From NCBI GenBank assembly GCA_003697105.1, contig RFFQ01000080.1, positions 1 through 24,123 on the forward strand: a stretch of DNA of 24,123 bases, in the 5' to 3' direction. Source of the stretch: Gemmatimonadota bacterium. GTDB taxonomy: Bacteria > 4572-55 > J002. The position numbers and the translations under genes are program-made. Each line of letters starts with the position of its first letter. Within the stretch, counting starts at the first letter, position 1. Shown in pieces: positions 21,742 to 24,123 of this stretch. The notes beneath the pieces were generated by a model, which made no database searches, was not told the DNA's origin, and worked only from the letters and a program-made list of their open reading frames with translations.

Positions 21742-22668
21742 TTGCACATTTCACGTCTCCATCAAGTTGTTGCACCCTTTGATTTTATTACGCTCAATGT
21801 ACCGCTCAAGCGGTATATTTCCTTGCGTGTGGGCGGGAATGCCGATGCGTTGGCACTCATTAAAACAGTGCCCGATCTGCAGCGTCTCTTACAGGTCGCC
21901 CGCCAGTATGATCTACCGCTTTATTTTTTGGGAAAAGGTACGAATGTGATTTTCACCGATGCCGGTTTTCGGGGCATAGTGGTTAAACTCGGAGGCGAAT
22001 TTCATCAGTTTGAACGCTTAGAGAGTTCTCTAGTGGATGGCTCGATTGAGATTCGTGCGGGGGCGGCATTGAGCCTGCAAAAACTGGTCAACTATTGTGT
22101 TCGCCATCATTTTACGGGCATGGAAGAGGGCGCCGGAATTCCAGCATCTATTGGTGGTGCCGTGGCGATGAACGCGGGTGTACCCGGGTGGGAATTCGGG
22201 GATTATGTCACGCGAATCGAGGGTCTTACGGCGGATAACCAACGGCATGCATTGATGCCTTCGGATTTCCAATTTGAATATCGCCGGGGGAATTTACCTC
22301 CCGGTTTTGTGGTTACCCATGTAACGATCCGGGTCAAAAAGGGAGACCCCGAAACGATCAAAGCCCGCGTGGGGCGGATTATGCAAATTCGTAAATCCCG
22401 CCAGCCGTTACAATATCCCAATTGTGGCTCCGTATTCAAAAATCCGCCGGGTGATTATGCTGGGCGTCTTATCGAAACGTGTGGGTTGAAAGGTTACCGG
22501 ATTGGAGGGGCGCTGATCTCGGAAAAACATGCCAATTTTATTATTAACCCGAGTGGAGAAGCACCTGCAGCGGATGTGCTTCATCTGATCGACCTCGCAC
22601 AGGAAACCGTCTGGTCTCATCATCATGTCCAGCTAGAAACAGAAGTGCAGATTATTCCCCCCCAATAA
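21742..22668 (+). CDS. murB: UDP-N-acetylenolpyruvoylglucosamine reductase MurB
   Basis: This flavoenzyme reduces the enolpyruvyl group on UDP-GlcNAc to form UDP-MurNAc, an early cytoplasmic step of peptidoglycan synthesis. From a TTG at 21742 it is 308 residues. The FAD-binding part has RYISLRVGGNAD and LGKGTNVIFTDAGFRG; the core has GAGIPASIGGAVAMNAG. The catalytic Ser230 (NCGSVFKNP) and Glu301 (ETEVQII) are present. It resembles the shorter type II enzymes. The frame has no ATG near its beginning and is open from a TTG at 21676, which would overlap kdsA by 29 bp. I prefer 21742 because it gives the usual distance to the PLKRY motif and has AGG 7 bases upstream, but the start is uncertain. 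The TAA stop lies at the edge of a terminator. Confidence 0.92.
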   Translation: MHISRLHQVVAPFDFITLNVPLKRYISLRVGGNADALALIKTVPDLQRLLQVARQYDLPLYFLGKGTNVIFTDAGFRGIVVKLGGEFHQFERLESSLVDGSIEIRAGAALSLQKLVNYCVRHHFTGMEEGAGIPASIGGAVAMNAGVPGWEFGDYVTRIEGLTADNQRHALMPSDFQFEYRRGNLPPGFVVTHVTIRVKKGDPETIKARVGRIMQIRKSRQPLQYPNCGSVFKNPPGDYAGRLIETCGLKGYRIGGALISEKHANFIINPSGEAPAADVLHLIDLAQETVWSHHHVQLETEVQIIPPQ

Positions 22669-22699
22669 AAAAGGCAGATGATCACGGGTATCATCTGCC
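22667..22699 (-). terminator. Intrinsic terminator for the DUF3078-like gene
   Basis: Read on the minus strand, a perfect 10-bp stem (GGCAGATGAT with ATCATCTGCC, loop of 7) is followed by six T residues. This is a strong rho-independent terminator for the gene ending at 22724. Its T-tract overlaps the murB stop codon on the other strand, and the stem may also help end kdsA-murB transcription. Confidence 0.88.
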
Positions 22700-22723
22700 C
22701 CCTTCATCCGGTAATGAGCTGAT

Positions 22724-23617
22724 TTACATCAGCTTATAGGTAAATCCTAAACTTAACACTTCCTTAAACCGTCCCCCGTCGTGAATTTGCTTATCATAGA
22801 GTAATTGCGTGTCGATATTTAGTGAGATGTATTTGATCAGGCTGAAACTGAACGTATTTTGCCAATTCAGGTCGATGGTCTTCCAGTCGTCATTAACACC
22901 TTCTTGGTCTGATTCCGAATAGAACAATGCCTGATATGCTTCCAGCCGGGATTTATAATCCAGCCGGTTGTCCCAAGTTATCCGGTGATAATCCATAATG
23001 AACTGAATCCCGCCGTCATTGGTTGTATCTTCATCTTTGATTACGGTTTGCCGGAAAGCAATACCAAGGCGAGCCGCCAACGTGGCATGTTTTTGATCCA
23101 AAAATTTACGGGCTAATCCGGTCGCTTCGGTGAATGTTTGGGGGTCAAACATCTCATTCTGCAGGTTGGTAAACTGGGTCTGCCATCGACCGGAAACGTA
23201 GGGGTCAACAAACCACCCCATGGTTAGGTGGAGGGCACTTTCATAATCGATTTCGTCGGTAGATGTGGAAGGACTCTTCCACCGGTTTAAGGTTTTTCCT
23301 TGATCGGTGACCCGTTCGGCATCCGTGCGTTGGGTATGAGTCTGTCCAAATGCTAGCTTTAAACGATTTTTCCACATTAATTTATCATTTAATGTGGTAT
23401 TGGCGGTAGTGAGTGCTAATCCCGACCACGAAATTGACCCGGCGGCATCAGCTTCTGCATCGGTCCAATTGGTGTTATAGCTACTTTGGGTTAACGTCAG
23501 ACTAATATCGGATGTAATATCCCATCCAGAAAGGGTGTCTGGGTTGTCGCTTTCTTGAGGCAATCCTACGGACGTCATGAGTAATACAAAACTAGATATA
23601 AGCCAAAATTGGCGCAT
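22724..23617 (-). CDS. DUF3078-like outer-membrane protein
   Basis: The 297-residue product has a signal peptide (hydrophobic core about residues 5-19) and then alternating strand patterns throughout: ITSDISLTLTQSSYNTNWTD near the start, KLMWKNRLKLAFGQ, DNRLDYKSRLEAYQALFYSE and ISLNIDTQLLYD. This matches DUF3078, a family common in Bacteroidota whose function is unknown and which is probably a small outer-membrane beta-barrel. The ATG at 23617 is chosen because AGGAGGAG stands 5 bases before it; the frame stays open for 69 further codons upstream but that part is not signal-like and lacks a ribosome binding site. It ends in YKLM, without a terminal aromatic. It is convergent with murB, with a strong terminator between. 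The small winged-helix-like gene lies 181 bp upstream on the same strand. Confidence 0.78.
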   Translation of the reverse strand: MRQFWLISSFVLLMTSVGLPQESDNPDTLSGWDITSDISLTLTQSSYNTNWTDAEADAAGSISWSGLALTTANTTLNDKLMWKNRLKLAFGQTHTQRTDAERVTDQGKTLNRWKSPSTSTDEIDYESALHLTMGWFVDPYVSGRWQTQFTNLQNEMFDPQTFTEATGLARKFLDQKHATLAARLGIAFRQTVIKDEDTTNDGGIQFIMDYHRITWDNRLDYKSRLEAYQALFYSESDQEGVNDDWKTIDLNWQNTFSFSLIKYISLNIDTQLLYDKQIHDGGRFKEVLSLGFTYKLM

Positions 23618-23798
23618 AACAGCTCCTCCTACTGAAAAGAAATGTGAAGTAAGAACGATTTCATCGGTATGCAATCTGCCAGATGGGATGGGTACCGCGA
23701 CGTATCGCGTGACTGCCAGAAGAATTCTCTGATATGTGTAGGCTAAATTACCACTGAAATGGATAAATATGGGTGCGTGGGGATGGTAATAGTGGGGA

Positions 23799-24119
23799 TT
23801 ATTTCGATAGAGGTGAAGGATCATCTACACACCGTTTGTTGGGTGTTGTTGGAGCTAAATTGAGGTGGGCAACATATTGTGATAGCCGCTCGAGCTGATC
23901 TGATGAACCAACAAAATAATAGGATATCTCATTGGTATAGGCGCGGGTAGAAATCAATCCTTGGGCAACTAGATGTTCTAAAGCTGGCTTTACGACAGAT
24001 TCAGGCTCTTTAACCCACCAATTGGAAATTCCTTCTAACGTATCTTTGGCATAAGGATGGCGGCTAAAGTAGTTTAATATTTGTAACGTAACAGCCGGAT
24101 TCGGGCTGGTATCTATCAT
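23799..24119 (-). CDS. Small winged-helix-like protein, start possibly outside the window
   Basis: The 106-residue product has a fold suggestive of a winged helix-turn-helix: TLQILNYFSRHPYAKDTLEG, a helix SVVKPALEHLVAQGLI, then a short wing (STRAYTNEISYYFV). The motif HPYAKDTLEGISNWWVKE resembles small unnamed proteins I have seen in several uncultured phyla, but I cannot name the family or its target. The ATG at 24119 is only four bases from the window edge and the frame is open upstream, so the true start may lie outside. The last 30 residues are polar and probably disordered. The 181 bp to the DUF3078-like gene contains no clear promoter or terminator. Confidence 0.65.
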   Translation of the reverse strand: MIDTSPNPAVTLQILNYFSRHPYAKDTLEGISNWWVKEPESVVKPALEHLVAQGLISTRAYTNEISYYFVGSSDQLERLSQYVAHLNLAPTTPNKRCVDDPSPLSK

Positions 24120-24123
24120 ATCC

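Noticed and set aside
1-24123. Mobile element, prophage or integrated island
   Set aside because: No transposase, integrase, phage structural gene, tRNA or flanking direct repeats were seen, and base composition looks even throughout.

Overview
The window is a compact stretch of chromosome from a Gram-negative (diderm, lipid A-making) bacterium. It holds 20 recognisable protein genes on both strands and no rRNA, tRNA, CRISPR array, prophage or insertion sequence that I can see. The clearest lineage clue is a single ORF joining LpxC and FabZ, an arrangement known from Bacteroidota and relatives in the FCB group. A DUF3078-like outer-membrane protein and the FCB-style MoxR and DUF58 genes fit the same picture. 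Calditrichota or candidate division KSB1 would be reasonable guesses, but this is inference and not proven by the sequence.

Layout. 1-2880 (+): a DUF58 protein preceded by five tandem nonamers, a transaldolase, then a DegS/HtrA-like periplasmic protease. 2926-3837 (-): a TPR lipoprotein. 3946-5640 (+): a soluble two-PAS histidine kinase. 16853 down to 5630 (-): a tight series of eight genes, bamA, ompH/skp, lpxC-fabZ, lpxA, recO, a 1039-residue hybrid histidine kinase, a response regulator and an outer-membrane beta-barrel protein. Five of the seven junctions are 4-bp overlaps or gaps of at most about 80 bp. The exceptions are a heptamer inverted repeat between bamA and ompH and a hairpin between ompH and lpxC. 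17003-17818 (-): proC. 18034-19023 (+): a MoxR ATPase followed by a bidirectional terminator. 20644 down to 19118 (-): a thioredoxin-TPR protein and an unknown protein. 20868-22668 (+): kdsA and murB. 22724-23617 (-): a DUF3078-like protein. 23799-24119 (-): a small winged-helix-like protein at the window edge.

How it works together. Most of the genes serve the cell envelope. BamA and Skp insert outer-membrane proteins; LpxA and LpxC make lipid A; FabZ supplies fatty acids; KdsA makes the Kdo precursor; MurB makes peptidoglycan precursor; the HtrA-like protease handles periplasmic protein damage. The kinase, regulator and beta-barrel genes at the end of the bamA-lpxA series may be an envelope-sensing module transcribed with the machinery that builds the envelope. 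Four intergenic regions (bamA, proC, thioredoxin gene, kdsA) each contain a perfect TTGACA, a 17-bp spacer and a -10-like hexamer, pointing to an ordinary sigma-70-type housekeeping factor.

I found no clearly new defence or mobile system. The most unusual items are the heptamer inverted-repeat array that supplies the bamA stop codon, the nonamer array butted against the DUF58 start codon, the envelope operon running into a kinase-regulator-barrel module, a C8 tract at the kinase/receiver boundary of the hybrid kinase, and two small proteins of unknown role. No gene-free stretch exceeds about 225 bp.
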